Positions 7,872 to 17,346 of a stretch of DNA of 64,000 nt are shown here, piece after piece (position 1 is the stretch's first letter; the number at the start of each line of letters is the position of its first letter). Position numbers and translations under genes: made by a program. The DNA is from Pseudogracilibacillus auburnensis (GTDB lineage: Bacteria; Bacillota; Bacilli; Bacillales; Amphibacillaceae): positions 1 through 64,000 of the forward strand of contig NZ_QJJQ01000001.1 in NCBI RefSeq assembly GCF_003201975.1, in the 5' to 3' direction. The notes below the pieces were generated by a model, which saw only the letters and a program-made list of their open reading frames with translations, made no database searches and had not been told where the DNA came from.

Positions 7872-9413
7872 ATGGTAAAGGTGGTATATGTTCCTTTAGA
7901 TGAAAGACCATGTAATTATAAATATCCACAAATGTTAGCGGATATGACAGATATCGAATTAGCAGTACCAAATGTAACAGTTTTGGGCCAAAAGAAAACA
8001 CCGGCGGATTTTGATAAGTTACGAGAATGGATTGTTTCTGAAGTCCGTACAGCCAATTATTTGTTAATTTCTATTGATTTATTAGTTTATGGTGGAATTG
8101 TACCTTCTAGATTACACCATTTATCAGTTGAAGAATGTAAACGACGAATGGAATTATTACAAGAAGTGAAATCAATTAACCCAAATATTAAGATATATGC
8201 GTTCAATTTAATTATGAGAGCCCCTGCATATAGTAGTAGCGAAGAAGAACCGGATTATTACGATGCATATGGGGAACAAATATTTTTATATGGTAGATAT
8301 ACAGATCGAATGGATAAGGGTGTTATAGAGAAAGAAGAAAAAGTTGAACTTCTGGAAATAGAGAAAATGATCCCGGAAGAGGTTTTACTAGACTTTTTAA
8401 CTCGTAGAGAAGTAAATCATCAAATCAATGAATTATCAATTGACTATGTAGAAGATGAAGTTATTGATCATTTGGTTATTCCATTAGATGATAATGCGCC
8501 TTATGGGTATACATCACACGAGCAAAAGAGGTTAGTGGAAAAGGTTGAACAATTAAATTTGATGGACCAAGTGTATATTTATCCAGGTGCAGATGAGATT
8601 GGTTGTACTTTGTTTGCGAGGATTTTTACCGAAGTAAAAGACTATGTACCAGAAGTATATGTGCGTTATTCATCGACAAATGGCCCATTTATTACACCTA
8701 AATTTGAAGATCGAACATTAAATGAAAGTATTAAAGCCCAATTAACTTCAGTAAATGCATTTATGGCAGATAGTTCGACTGGTACTGACTGTGTTTTAAT
8801 GGTCAATTCACCGGCAATCGGTGGCAAGAAAATGGCTGATGATACTCAAGAAAATAAACATTATACATACTACTCTGAAGTAAATCATCGTGAATTTATG
8901 CAGGCGATTAAAGGGTATTTAAGGAAAAATAAAACAATCGCGTTGGCAGATGTAGCAATTATTAATGGTGGTGACCATTATCTCTTGAAAGCGCTACATA
9001 AACAAGGATTGTTGCCGGAGATTACTGCATATGCTGGTTGGAATACTTCAGGTAACACATTAGGGACGGTAATTGCACATGTTATCATTTGCTCATATTA
9101 CGAAAAAAATAATTTATCTGATTATGTCGCAGCTAGTCAACTATTTTATGTATATCGTCTAATTGAGGATTGGCTATTCCAGTCAATAATAAGAGAGAAA
9201 GTAACGGTTGGATCATTACCTTCAATAAATGCGTCATACTTTAAATTAATCCATGTGAAGGAATCAGTGATTGAAATTGTGGAAAGAGAATTAAAAAATC
9301 TAACATCTACTCTACTTTCCGATTTTTTAAGTTACGAAATTTCTGCAGTAGACTTACCTTGGGATCGAATGTTTGAGGTTGATTTTACTGTGGAAAAGAA
9401 ACGATTACATTAA
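7872..9413 (+). CDS. DUF4127 family protein
   Basis: A 513-residue soluble protein opening MVKVVYVPLDERPCNYKYPQ, the hallmark of DUF4127 (PLDxRPxN). Other conserved-looking stretches are LISIDLLVYGGIVPSR, VIPLDDNAPYG and PGADEIGCTLFAR. The activity of the family is not known. Members are commonly found beside carbohydrate genes, as here between NanE and a sugar ABC transporter. The short gap to nanE (27 bp) and AAAGGGG ribosome site indicate co-transcription. The acidic and Asn-rich motifs (LDDNAPYG, INGGDHY) suggest an enzyme acting on a sugar derivative, but that is inference only. Confidence 0.8.
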   Translation: MVKVVYVPLDERPCNYKYPQMLADMTDIELAVPNVTVLGQKKTPADFDKLREWIVSEVRTANYLLISIDLLVYGGIVPSRLHHLSVEECKRRMELLQEVKSINPNIKIYAFNLIMRAPAYSSSEEEPDYYDAYGEQIFLYGRYTDRMDKGVIEKEEKVELLEIEKMIPEEVLLDFLTRREVNHQINELSIDYVEDEVIDHLVIPLDDNAPYGYTSHEQKRLVEKVEQLNLMDQVYIYPGADEIGCTLFARIFTEVKDYVPEVYVRYSSTNGPFITPKFEDRTLNESIKAQLTSVNAFMADSSTGTDCVLMVNSPAIGGKKMADDTQENKHYTYYSEVNHREFMQAIKGYLRKNKTIALADVAIINGGDHYLLKALHKQGLLPEITAYAGWNTSGNTLGTVIAHVIICSYYEKNNLSDYVAASQLFYVYRLIEDWLFQSIIREKVTVGSLPSINASYFKLIHVKESVIEIVERELKNLTSTLLSDFLSYEISAVDLPWDRMFEVDFTVEKKRLH

Positions 9414-9507
9414 GCTTTATATTTTTTAGGGAGGTGAGGTAGACAACAAAATTAATTACTGTTGGGTGAATTGAATTTCGAAATAATATGGGGAGGGAAA
9501 ATTAATA

Positions 9508-10833
9508 ATGAAGCAAGCAAAGAAAATGTTTTTATTAATGTTTACATTGGTTCTAGTTAGTATTGTAATTGTAGGGTGCGGTTCAAATAATACAAATAAT
9601 TCAAATAGTGATGGAAATAAGGATAAATCAGGCGATGAACAAGTAACAATTACTGTATGGGATTTCTATGGTTCGACAACACCTATTGAACCACTGATTC
9701 CAGCTTTCGAAGAAGAATTTCCAAATATTAAAGTCGATTTCCAATCACAACCGTGGGATAACTATTGGGAAAAGTTAGCTGCAGGTGCAACTGGTGGTAC
9801 GTTGCCAGATGTTGCAACAACAGGTCCAATGTTTGCGCCTCAATATACGACTTATGGAATTTATACAGATGTGAATCCGTTATCAAACGGTGAAGTGAAT
9901 GGCGAAAAACTCCAAGATGTATTTAGTGAAGGTATGCTTGAAGCGGCTACTATAGATGATAAATTATATGCAATTCCTTATGACTTTGATGCATATGCAT
10001 TATTCTACCGAGCAGATTTACTGGAAGAAGAAGGTCTTAAGCCACCAACAAACTGGGATGAATTTATCGAAGTAGGACAGAAAATAACGAAGGATACAGA
10101 TGGAGACGGTAAGTTTGATCAGTATGCATTTGCAGTAACTGCGGATTGGCCACGTTGGGAACCGTTTTTATATGGTAATGGTGGTAGTATTTTAAATGAA
10201 GATAATACAGAAGCGGTATTTAACAGTCCAGAAGCAGTTGAATCACTTCAGTTTTATGCAGATTTAGTAAATAAATATGAAATTGCAGAATATTGGTCAG
10301 CTGACGCTGGAAACTATGTACAAGGTTTACAAGACGGATCAATTGCAATGATAATGGATGGTCCATATGTTATGGGTCTATTAAAAGAAGGTGCACCAGA
10401 GTTAGAAGGGAAATGGGGAGTAGCTTCTCCAGTTGGAAATAAAGAGTTTGGTACACATATTGGCGGAACATATTTAAGTATTTTTGAATCATCCGAAAAT
10501 AAAGAAGAGGCTTGGAAGTTTGTAGAATTCTTATCAAGAGAAGAAAACCAAGTTGCTTTATATCATACTTCGGGTGCAGCGCCAGCATATTTACCTGCTG
10601 TAGAACATGATGAGGTTGCGGTTGAAGATCCATACTTTAGTAATCAAAAGCCATTAACAGTATTTAAGGATGCTGTTGATAGTGGAAAGCCTAACCCGAT
10701 TGTTGCTGAGTGGGGAGAAATTGCTGAGATTTTGAATTTAGCAATTGAAAGGGCTATCATTCAAGATGCTACACCACAAGAGGCATTAGATGAGGCGGCG
10801 GAACAAGTAAATGAAATTTTAGCGAATAATTAA
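9508..10833 (+). CDS. Sugar ABC transporter substrate-binding lipoprotein
   Basis: A 441-residue extracellular binding protein of the MalE/UgpB type. The signal peptide ends in IVGCG, with the lipobox Cys near residue 24, followed by an Asn/Ser linker. Then come VTITVWDFYG and LPDVATTGPMFAPQ, FDAYALFYRADLLEEEGLK, and the usual EAWKFVEFLSREENQ close. It delivers a sugar to the two permeases that follow; no ATPase is encoded here, so a shared MsmX-type ATPase is expected elsewhere. GGGGAGGG precedes the ATG. Confidence 0.85.
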   Translation: MKQAKKMFLLMFTLVLVSIVIVGCGSNNTNNSNSDGNKDKSGDEQVTITVWDFYGSTTPIEPLIPAFEEEFPNIKVDFQSQPWDNYWEKLAAGATGGTLPDVATTGPMFAPQYTTYGIYTDVNPLSNGEVNGEKLQDVFSEGMLEAATIDDKLYAIPYDFDAYALFYRADLLEEEGLKPPTNWDEFIEVGQKITKDTDGDGKFDQYAFAVTADWPRWEPFLYGNGGSILNEDNTEAVFNSPEAVESLQFYADLVNKYEIAEYWSADAGNYVQGLQDGSIAMIMDGPYVMGLLKEGAPELEGKWGVASPVGNKEFGTHIGGTYLSIFESSENKEEAWKFVEFLSREENQVALYHTSGAAPAYLPAVEHDEVAVEDPYFSNQKPLTVFKDAVDSGKPNPIVAEWGEIAEILNLAIERAIIQDATPQEALDEAAEQVNEILANN

Positions 10834-10905
10834 TTATTATTTTGTTAAATAACATTTGATATTATCAAAGTAACTATATTTCGACTATATATGATTATTT
10901 TGATG

Positions 10906-10943
10906 AGTTCCTAAAGGATTTTATATGATGTCCTTTAGGAACT
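10906..10943 (+). other. Perfect 13 bp hairpin between binding-protein and permease genes
   Basis: AGTTCCTAAAGGA (10906-10918) and its exact complement (10931-10943) enclose a 12-base loop and have no T run. This placement just after a binding-protein gene fits RNA stabilisation or partial attenuation, giving more binding protein than permease. Confidence 0.6.
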
Positions 10944-10969
10944 TGGATTATATAGGAAAGGGGAAAAGT

Positions 10970-11851
10970 ATGAATAAGCAAGGAGTTTTAAAGCGAGCCA
11001 GAAAAGGCATTGCTGGCTATCTGTTTATCTTATTTCCACTAGCTTTATTATTAACTTTTAACATTATTCCGATGTTGTTTGGATTTGGAATGAGTTTTAC
11101 GGAATGGAATGGAATTCAACCGGCAAAGTTTATTGGACTAGATAATTATAAGAAGATTTTCACAAACGATAGTGTTTTTAATACAGCATTTTTAAATACG
11201 ATTAAATTTTCTATTACGAGTGTAGTTGGTGGTATTACAATCGCTTTTATATTGGCGATTTTAATTGATCGAATTACTAGGTTTCAAGCTTTTTTTAGAG
11301 TCAGTTATTTTTTACCGGTAGTTACACCGATGGTTGTTGTAGCACTTATTTGGACATTAATTTATCAAGATAAAGGGTTACTAAACTATATTTTAAGTAT
11401 CGTTGGACTGGATTCTGTAGGTTGGTTGACAGATAGGAAAATTGCGATGTACTCAGTTGTTGTCACTAGTATTTGGCAAGGAATGGGTTTTTCTATGATT
11501 ATATTTTTAGCTGCATTGCAAGGAATTCCGAATCATTTATATGAAGCTGCGAAAATGGATGGTGCAAATTTCTTCCAACAAGTGAGACACGTAACGATTC
11601 CAGGGTTGAAAAACACGTTCGCCTTCCTAGCTGTTTATGGTACAATTGGTGGTTTCCAAGTGTTTGATCAAATTTACGTTATGACTGGCGGGGGGCCTGT
11701 GAATTCTACACAAACAATTGTATATTGGATATACTCAAACTTTAAACAACTTAACTTAGGTTATTCATCTGCATTGTCGTACGTATTCTTTATGATCTTA
11801 TTAATTATTTCAATTATTCAATTGAAAATTTTCCAGAAAAATAATTACTAA
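10970..11851 (+). CDS. Sugar ABC transporter permease (MalF/UgpA type)
   Basis: A 293-residue inner membrane protein with six predicted spans, starting MNKQGVLKRARKGIAGYLFI. The EAA loop that contacts the ATPase is LYEAAKMDGANFFQQVRHVTIPGLKN (quoted in parts: EAAKMDGANFFQQV then HVTIPG). Start chosen at ATG 10970, preceded by AGGAAAGGGG, rather than the in-frame ATG at 10925 located inside the hairpin arm. It forms the pore with the product of the next gene, 20 bp downstream. Confidence 0.85.
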   Translation: MNKQGVLKRARKGIAGYLFILFPLALLLTFNIIPMLFGFGMSFTEWNGIQPAKFIGLDNYKKIFTNDSVFNTAFLNTIKFSITSVVGGITIAFILAILIDRITRFQAFFRVSYFLPVVTPMVVVALIWTLIYQDKGLLNYILSIVGLDSVGWLTDRKIAMYSVVVTSIWQGMGFSMIIFLAALQGIPNHLYEAAKMDGANFFQQVRHVTIPGLKNTFAFLAVYGTIGGFQVFDQIYVMTGGGPVNSTQTIVYWIYSNFKQLNLGYSSALSYVFFMILLIISIIQLKIFQKNNY

Positions 11852-11871
11852 ATGAGGAGGGAGAAAAACAA

Positions 11872-12699
11872 ATGAAGAAAAAATCAAACATCTTACATGG
11901 TTTTATTTATCTGGCTTTAAGTCTAGGGTTAATTTTGAATTTTGCTCCTTTAGCTTGGATGGTTTCTACATCTTTAAAGAAGCCGAATGAGATTTTTCGA
12001 ATGCCACCACAGTTGATCCCGGAAACATTTCAGTTCTCGAATTATTTGAAAGTGTTTGAATTAGTAGCTTTTGAAAAATTTTATATTAATAGTATTATTG
12101 TTACAGTGTTAGTTACCGTTATTACGGTTATTATTACATCTATGGCTGGTTTTGCGTTTGCAAAAATTGATTTTCCAGGGAGAAATTTCTTCTTTTTCTT
12201 GTTTTTATCTTCATTGATGATTCCTTTTCACGTTATTATGGTACCATTATATCGAATTGTTGTGTCATTTGGTTGGGTGGATACGTATGCAGGGTTAATT
12301 TTACCGCAAATATCAACTGCATTTGGAATCTTTTTAATGAGGCAATTTATGTATTCTGTACCAGATAGTATATTGGAGGCTGCTAAGATAGATGGTAGTT
12401 CTACCTTTCATACATTCCGGAAGATAGTTATACCAATTCAAAAGCCTGCATTAGCAACGGTGGCAATCTTTACATTTAATAGTTCTTGGAATAATTTACT
12501 GTGGCCATTACTCGTTACAAATAGTGAAAATATGAGAACTTTGCCGGTTGGTTTAGCATTATTTAAATCTGTACGTAATATTGATTGGGCATCTGTTATG
12601 GCTGCTTCTGTCATGACATTAGTACCTGTTATTATATTTTTTATTTTTATGCAAAAACAATTTATTCGTGGTTTAACTGGGGGGGCAGTTAAAGAATAA
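11872..12699 (+). CDS. Sugar ABC transporter permease (MalG/UgpE type)
   Basis: A 275-residue protein with six spans. It has the N-terminal PLAWMVSTSLKKPNEI typical of the second permease of carbohydrate importers, and the EAA loop ILEAAKIDGSSTFHTFRKIV. GAGGAGGGAG precedes the ATG. It is partner of the permease at 10970 and binding protein at 9508. Confidence 0.85.
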   Translation: MKKKSNILHGFIYLALSLGLILNFAPLAWMVSTSLKKPNEIFRMPPQLIPETFQFSNYLKVFELVAFEKFYINSIIVTVLVTVITVIITSMAGFAFAKIDFPGRNFFFFLFLSSLMIPFHVIMVPLYRIVVSFGWVDTYAGLILPQISTAFGIFLMRQFMYSVPDSILEAAKIDGSSTFHTFRKIVIPIQKPALATVAIFTFNSSWNNLLWPLLVTNSENMRTLPVGLALFKSVRNIDWASVMAASVMTLVPVIIFFIFMQKQFIRGLTGGAVKE

Positions 12700-12740
12700 A
12701 TAACTAATCATAAATTTAATGGAATAGGGATTGGTATAAT

Positions 12741-13625
12741 ATGTATTCGATAGGTATCGATATCGGTGGAACTGAAATTAAGTCAGGTGTCATCAAGCAA
12801 AATGGTGAGATTGTAAAGAGATTAAAAAGACCGACTTCAATTAAATTGGGGAGGGATGGTATACTTACTTCTATTCAACATATCGTTAAAGAATTATGTA
12901 CGACATACCCGGAAATGCAAGCAATTGGAATTGGTTCTGCTGGGCGAATAGATGTGGAGTCGGGAAAAGTTATTTATGCAACAGGTAATTTACCGGGCTG
13001 GACTGGTGTACAAATAAAAAAAATATTGGAAGCGGAAGTTGGGCTTCCTGTATATGTGAACAATGATGTAAATGTTGCGGCAATAGGTGAGGCACGGTTT
13101 GGTGTCGGTCGTGGTGTTGATGAATTTTTATTACTGACAATTGGAACTGGAATCGGTGGGGCTTATTTGTTTCATGGAGATACGATTCAAGGAGTCAATG
13201 GAAGCTTTGCTGAAGTTGGTCATATGATTTTATATCCTAATGGTCATACGTGTAATTGTGGTCAACATGGTTGTGTTGAACAGTACATTTCTGGAACAGC
13301 ATTAAATCGACGCATCATGGAAGTTGCACCAGAATGGACTAGTTATGATTTAATGAATGAATATACCCAATCAAATGAAAAGGCAATTCAAATTATGGAA
13401 ACTTATTTATTTGATTTAAGTACTACAATCGTTACGTTACAAAATCTATTCGACCCGGAAATGGTTGTTATTGGTGGTGGTTTTGGTACTACTTCTCATT
13501 TATGGATAGATAAATTAAGGGAAATAATTGCTAATCATACAAATCAGTCAATCGACTTAAAACAAGCAATTTTAGGGAATGATGCAGGTATAATTGGTGC
13601 CGCATCAATGGCTTTTTCACAGTAA
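12741..13625 (+). CDS. ROK-family sugar kinase (N-acetylmannosamine kinase-like)
   Basis: A 294-residue kinase. It has the N-terminal phosphate-binding DIGGTEIKSGVI, the sugar-binding NNDVNVAAIGEA, GTGIGGAYL, and the zinc site CNCGQHGCVEQYISG of ROK kinases. Its place in an operon with NanE makes N-acetylmannosamine, or another N-acylhexosamine, the likely substrate, producing the 6-phosphate that NanE epimerises. Glucokinase-like activity cannot be excluded from sequence alone. The gene follows the permease by 41 bp, with ATAGGGATTGG as a weak ribosome site, and is the last gene before a separate promoter. Confidence 0.8.
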   Translation: MYSIGIDIGGTEIKSGVIKQNGEIVKRLKRPTSIKLGRDGILTSIQHIVKELCTTYPEMQAIGIGSAGRIDVESGKVIYATGNLPGWTGVQIKKILEAEVGLPVYVNNDVNVAAIGEARFGVGRGVDEFLLLTIGTGIGGAYLFHGDTIQGVNGSFAEVGHMILYPNGHTCNCGQHGCVEQYISGTALNRRIMEVAPEWTSYDLMNEYTQSNEKAIQIMETYLFDLSTTIVTLQNLFDPEMVVIGGGFGTTSHLWIDKLREIIANHTNQSIDLKQAILGNDAGIIGAASMAFSQ

Positions 13626-13667
13626 AGATTAAATAGGAATTCAATGTTGTGTAAAACAAAAAAACGG

Positions 13668-13696
13668 TTGGAAAAATAATCGCTAATAGTTATAAT
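13668..13696 (+). promoter_or_regulatory. Sigma-A promoter of the RpiR regulator gene
   Basis: TTGGAA (13668-13673), 17 bp, TATAAT (13691-13696). Downstream lie inverted arms ACTCCAA (about 13707) and TTGGAGT (about 13753) and the perfect palindrome ATGATATATCAT (13741-13752), which may be an operator for autoregulation. Confidence 0.6.
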
Positions 13697-13782
13697 GAAG
13701 TAAAACTCCAATATTAAGATAATGCTTTTTGCTTAAAATGATGATATATCATTTGGAGTAAAAGGAAGGGGTGTAGAAACGA

Positions 13783-14628
13783 ATGAAAAATGATACCTTG
13801 TTGCTAATTCGTACACATATTCAATCTATGACAAAGTCTGAACAGTTGGTTGCAGAGTATGTATTGAGTCATGCAAAAGAGGTGATTTACAGTTCGGTTA
13901 CAGATGTATCGGAAAAGGTCAAAGTAGGTGAAACAACGGTTATTCGATTTTGCCGTAAACTAGGTTATCGTGGATTTCAGGATTTTAAATTATCTTTAGC
14001 TCAGGATATGGTAATGATTGAGGAGTCTACTAATGAAGAGGTTGAAAATGATGATACATTTGATGTACTGTCATCGAAAATTATTCGATCATACAATGGT
14101 ATTTTAAATGAGACGCAAAAACTTGTGCAACCGGAACTTTATGAGAAGGCTGTGGAATATCTTAATAAAGCCGAGAACATTTATTGTTTCGGTGTTGGTT
14201 CTTCAGGAATTATCGCCCAACTTGCGGTGAATTCATTTGTGCGAATCGGGAAGAACTGTGTATGGCAAACAGATCCACATTTTCAGGCAATGCTTGCAGT
14301 GACGATGACAGAAAAAGATGTGGCAATTGGAATTTCGGTTTCAGGAAGTTCGAAAGATACCGTTAATAATATGAAGTTGGCAAAAGATTCTGGGGCAAGG
14401 ATTATTTGTATTACTCAAAATGCACGTTCTCCAATCACACAGCTAGCCGACATTGAATTACTTATGTCTTCCCGAGAAAGTCCATTACAGGGTAGTGCAC
14501 TTTCTTCAAAAATATCACAAATTGCAGTGATTGAAATTTTACATGCCGGTTTGGCAATTAGACAAGGAGAAAAGGCACAAGAATATCGTGTGAAAACTGC
14601 ACGAGCAGTAACAGATCGGTTAATTTAA
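13783..14628 (+). CDS. RpiR/MurR-family transcriptional regulator
   Basis: A 281-residue regulator with an N-terminal helix-turn-helix (SVTDVSEKVKVGETTVIRFC, residues about 32-55) and a SIS sugar-phosphate sensing domain (IYCFGVGSSGIIAQLA and ISVSGSSKDTVNNMKLAKDS). RpiR proteins of this type bind phosphosugars such as N-acetylmuramic or N-acetylmannosamine 6-phosphate. It probably controls the operon beginning at nanE. It has its own promoter, and GGAAGGGG lies before the ATG. Confidence 0.85.
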   Translation: MKNDTLLLIRTHIQSMTKSEQLVAEYVLSHAKEVIYSSVTDVSEKVKVGETTVIRFCRKLGYRGFQDFKLSLAQDMVMIEESTNEEVENDDTFDVLSSKIIRSYNGILNETQKLVQPELYEKAVEYLNKAENIYCFGVGSSGIIAQLAVNSFVRIGKNCVWQTDPHFQAMLAVTMTEKDVAIGISVSGSSKDTVNNMKLAKDSGARIICITQNARSPITQLADIELLMSSRESPLQGSALSSKISQIAVIEILHAGLAIRQGEKAQEYRVKTARAVTDRLI

Positions 14629-14685
14629 TTTCGATAAAAGATATGTTGCATGTTTAAATAATGATTTTGGAAAAGGATGTGTATC

Positions 14686-15387
14686 GTGCAGGGGACACAG
14701 AAGTATGCTCGTTTCATATACTCAATTCTTGAATGGATATTGAACTTAAGTATTATTAATTTAATGTGGTTGCTTATGAATATACCGCTTATATATTTCA
14801 TTGTATATACGTTATATATGTCCACTAATCCATTTGTAGTCGTTATGCCCGCCTTATTAACTGTCTTATTTTTTTTTCCGGCTACAACTGCACTTTATTC
14901 AAGTATTAGAGAATGTTTGATTCATAAGGAATCTAGGGCTAGTATGAAAGGATATTTAAGATTTTACATAAAAGGGTATAAACGTAGTTTGTTAATAGGG
15001 CTTATTGTTGTACCATTTTGGGTAGCATTCTTGTTTAACATGTATTTATCATTTACATATCATTATGTTGTGATTGGTATCTGTATCTTTTTTATTAGTT
15101 TATTGTTCTTTGTTTATACAAATAATCTATTTATTGTGGAATCACATTATGTTTATCGTTTAAAAGAACTTTTTATACATACATTATTAATTACATTTGG
15201 TAATGTTAAGTTATTTATATCTATTATATTAAGTGCTATATTTGTTGTTAGTGTAAGTGCATTAATGTCTAAAACGATTTTTACTTTATTTTTTGTGTTT
15301 TTTTCTACTTCATTATTTGCTTTATTTTCTTTTTCATTGTTTTATTCAACTTATACGAAAATAGTACCTACAAAGAAGGAGGAATAA
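14686..15387 (+). CDS. DUF624 (YesL-like) membrane protein
   Basis: A 233-residue integral membrane protein with about five or six hydrophobic segments; PATTALYSSIREC followed by GYLRFYIKGYKRSLLIG fits the YesL/DUF624 family. Members accompany sugar ABC transporters in Bacillus; their role is not established. I prefer GTG 14686, 8 bp after AAAAGGA, over ATG 14677, which abuts the ribosome site. It lies 57 bp after the RpiR gene, probably co-transcribed, and is followed by a terminator. Confidence 0.7.
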   Translation: MQGTQKYARFIYSILEWILNLSIINLMWLLMNIPLIYFIVYTLYMSTNPFVVVMPALLTVLFFFPATTALYSSIRECLIHKESRASMKGYLRFYIKGYKRSLLIGLIVVPFWVAFLFNMYLSFTYHYVVIGICIFFISLLFFVYTNNLFIVESHYVYRLKELFIHTLLITFGNVKLFISIILSAIFVVSVSALMSKTIFTLFFVFFSTSLFALFSFSLFYSTYTKIVPTKKEE

Positions 15388-15456
15388 ATAGAATGGTGTG
15401 CGGATAGATGATTTTCAAAATAATCATCGTTACTTAATATAATATGCGTTCATTTT

Positions 15457-15499
15457 AAAACGCTTATTAGTGGATAGCCCCCAGTAATAAGTGTTTTTA
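15457..15499 (+). terminator. Terminator after the amino-sugar cluster
   Basis: AAAACGCTTATTA pairs with TAATAAGTGTTTT (one G-T pair) around a 15-base loop, ending in T's. Confidence 0.7.
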
Positions 15500-15552
15500 T
15501 GTTGAAAAGACTTTGAAATATAAAGCCAGGTTAAGTTCGAGGAATTCCCGCA

Positions 15553-15680
15553 ATTTTTGTGCTTATTTGGAGTACTAAGCTTTGGCGGACGGCTCTGTTG
15601 GTCGCGGATTGTTTCGACTTGGATAGATTAAAACGTGGTTGGGGAGTGTGTTTGTGCTGATGGGTATCGAAATGAGGGTA
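15553..15680. repeat. Diverged GC-richer repeat, copy 2
   Basis: This resembles 4095-4225 in the order of its landmarks (see that entry). Copy 2 also follows a terminator and precedes a gene start region. No coding frame is evident. Another 160 bp of AT-rich sequence separates it from the next start codon. Confidence 0.4.
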
Positions 15681-15845
15681 TCTTTTTTTAATAAAAGTTA
15701 TTATGCATAAAATGTTTACATTACGTTTAATGTTATTTAATGGTAATGTTTGGATGAGAGGTAAGGTAATGGATAGGTTACACTTAATTAGACAGATTCG
15801 TTAAGGTCATATACACTTGATTCAACAGAAAACGGAGGAGAATCA

Positions 15846-16838
15846 ATGATGACTAAAAGAATGCTGGAAGGTGTAGTCGAATTATCACCTGATGGGATTG
15901 GTTTTAATGGACAAGGTGATAAGTCGATTCAAGCGTATAATTTTAGAGTTTGCTTAACTCAAGAGGAAAAGAATAAAATACCTTTTCCTAAGCCTCCTCA
16001 GTATGACGCAGATCGTTATCTGCTTTTGTTACGGTATATTCAAGCTGGTTTTTGGGATGCATTGAATCTTCAGACAATGATGCCAAATGGAAAATCGGAC
16101 TTAAATAACTATGGCGGTTTTTCTTCAGATAATATCGGGAAGAATTATGAATGGCCTGATGATAGTTATGAGAAACGGGAAGAAATTTTCCAAGATCATG
16201 TTACTTATAATATAGGAATGTTATATTTTCTAGCCAATGATAGTAGGGTGCCACAAGATATCAGAGATGAGGTTTCATCATGGGGGTTACCAAAAGATGA
16301 ATTTATTGAAATAGGTCATTGGCCACATCAACTGTATATAAGGGAAGCAAGAAGGATGATCTCTGATTATGTTATGACAGATCATAATTGTCTTGGATAT
16401 TCAGCTGTTGATGATTCTATTGGACTCGCTTCCTATCAGATGGATTCACACCATTGTAGAAGAGTAGTTTTGGATGGTAGATGTGTAAATGAAGGGGATG
16501 TGCAAATTCCTATTTCGCTATACCCGATTTCCTATCGTGCGATTCGCCCTAAGGAAGAAGAATGTACAAACTTATTAGTTCCCGTTTGTCTATCAAGTTC
16601 ACATATTGCTTATGGATCGATTCGAATGGAGCCAGTCTTTATGATTTTAGGACAATCAGCCGGGGTTGCTGCTTACTTAGCAATAAAAAATGGTGTTAAC
16701 GTACAGCAGATTCCGTATGCTAAGTTAAAGGCAGCCCTTTTATATGAAGGGCAGGTTGTAGAATGGGATCCATCGGTTGAGTATGATCCAGTGAAGGAAA
16801 TGGAGAAGACATTTGGAAAAGAAACGAAGAAGAGGTAA
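15846..16838 (+). pseudogene. Truncated duplicate of the FAD-dependent oxidoreductase (C-terminal 60%)
   Basis: From residue about 10 on, this 330-residue frame is nearly identical to the C-terminal part of the intact gene at 30833. I count 17 differences over about 321 shared residues. It lacks the first ~210 residues, including the dinucleotide-binding motif GATPAG and the GGM motif, so it should not bind FAD normally. The homology begins at about 15867 (EGVVELSP) and stops at the stop codon. The frame is open and has a strong GGAGGAG ribosome site before ATGATG, so a protein may still be made. It lies downstream of the first sugar operon, whereas the intact copy ends the second. Degenerate duplicate is likeliest; it may also be a donor for gene conversion. 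Confidence 0.75.
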
Positions 16839-16924
16839 GTGTGCCATCTTATGCCTCATGTAGGGGATAGGTTAGTGAACACAGAATTTTAGTATTGTTA
16901 ACTTGATGGTAACGGACTTTAGAT

Positions 16925-16959
16925 AAACACCAGCATTCGTAGTTTGGATGCTGGTGTTT
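16925..16959 (+). terminator. Hairpin terminator after the truncated oxidoreductase
   Basis: AAACACCAGCAT and its perfect complement ATGCTGGTGTTT form a 12 bp stem with an 11-base loop. The T run is short. The intact paralogue at 30833 has a similar hairpin with a longer T run (32537-32574). Confidence 0.6.
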
Positions 16960-17346
16960 CTATGAGGAAAAAGATTCATTTTAAGGTACAAAGAAAAGAT
17001 AGTATCTATTCTGGAGTTTGGCATTGATGAAACGTTTATTTCCTTTCCAAATTTATTATTTTACTAACACCTAAAACTGCAGATGCTGTGGATAAGACGA
17101 TTGATGTTACTCGTCATTCAATCCTAAATAGATGTAACAAATAAGTAGCAATTATTTAAAAACATAAAAGAAGGGAAAAACGTTATTTTAATAGAATTCT
17201 TCATTAGCGTCGCATAAATATTAAAGGAATATTCTGTCTATATTCTTGAATGCAAAATAAAAAAAGTTAAAATACCCAGGTAAAGGTAGTGAACTTCCAT
17301 TTTTTTAGAATAGCTAATGGCAAGTGCAACAGGTATTTAAAAATCC
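16960..17346. other. Intergenic stretch, no gene seen
   Basis: AT-rich sequence between the truncated oxidoreductase and the IS4 relic. I find no start codon with a ribosome site and no repeat. Confidence 0.4.
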
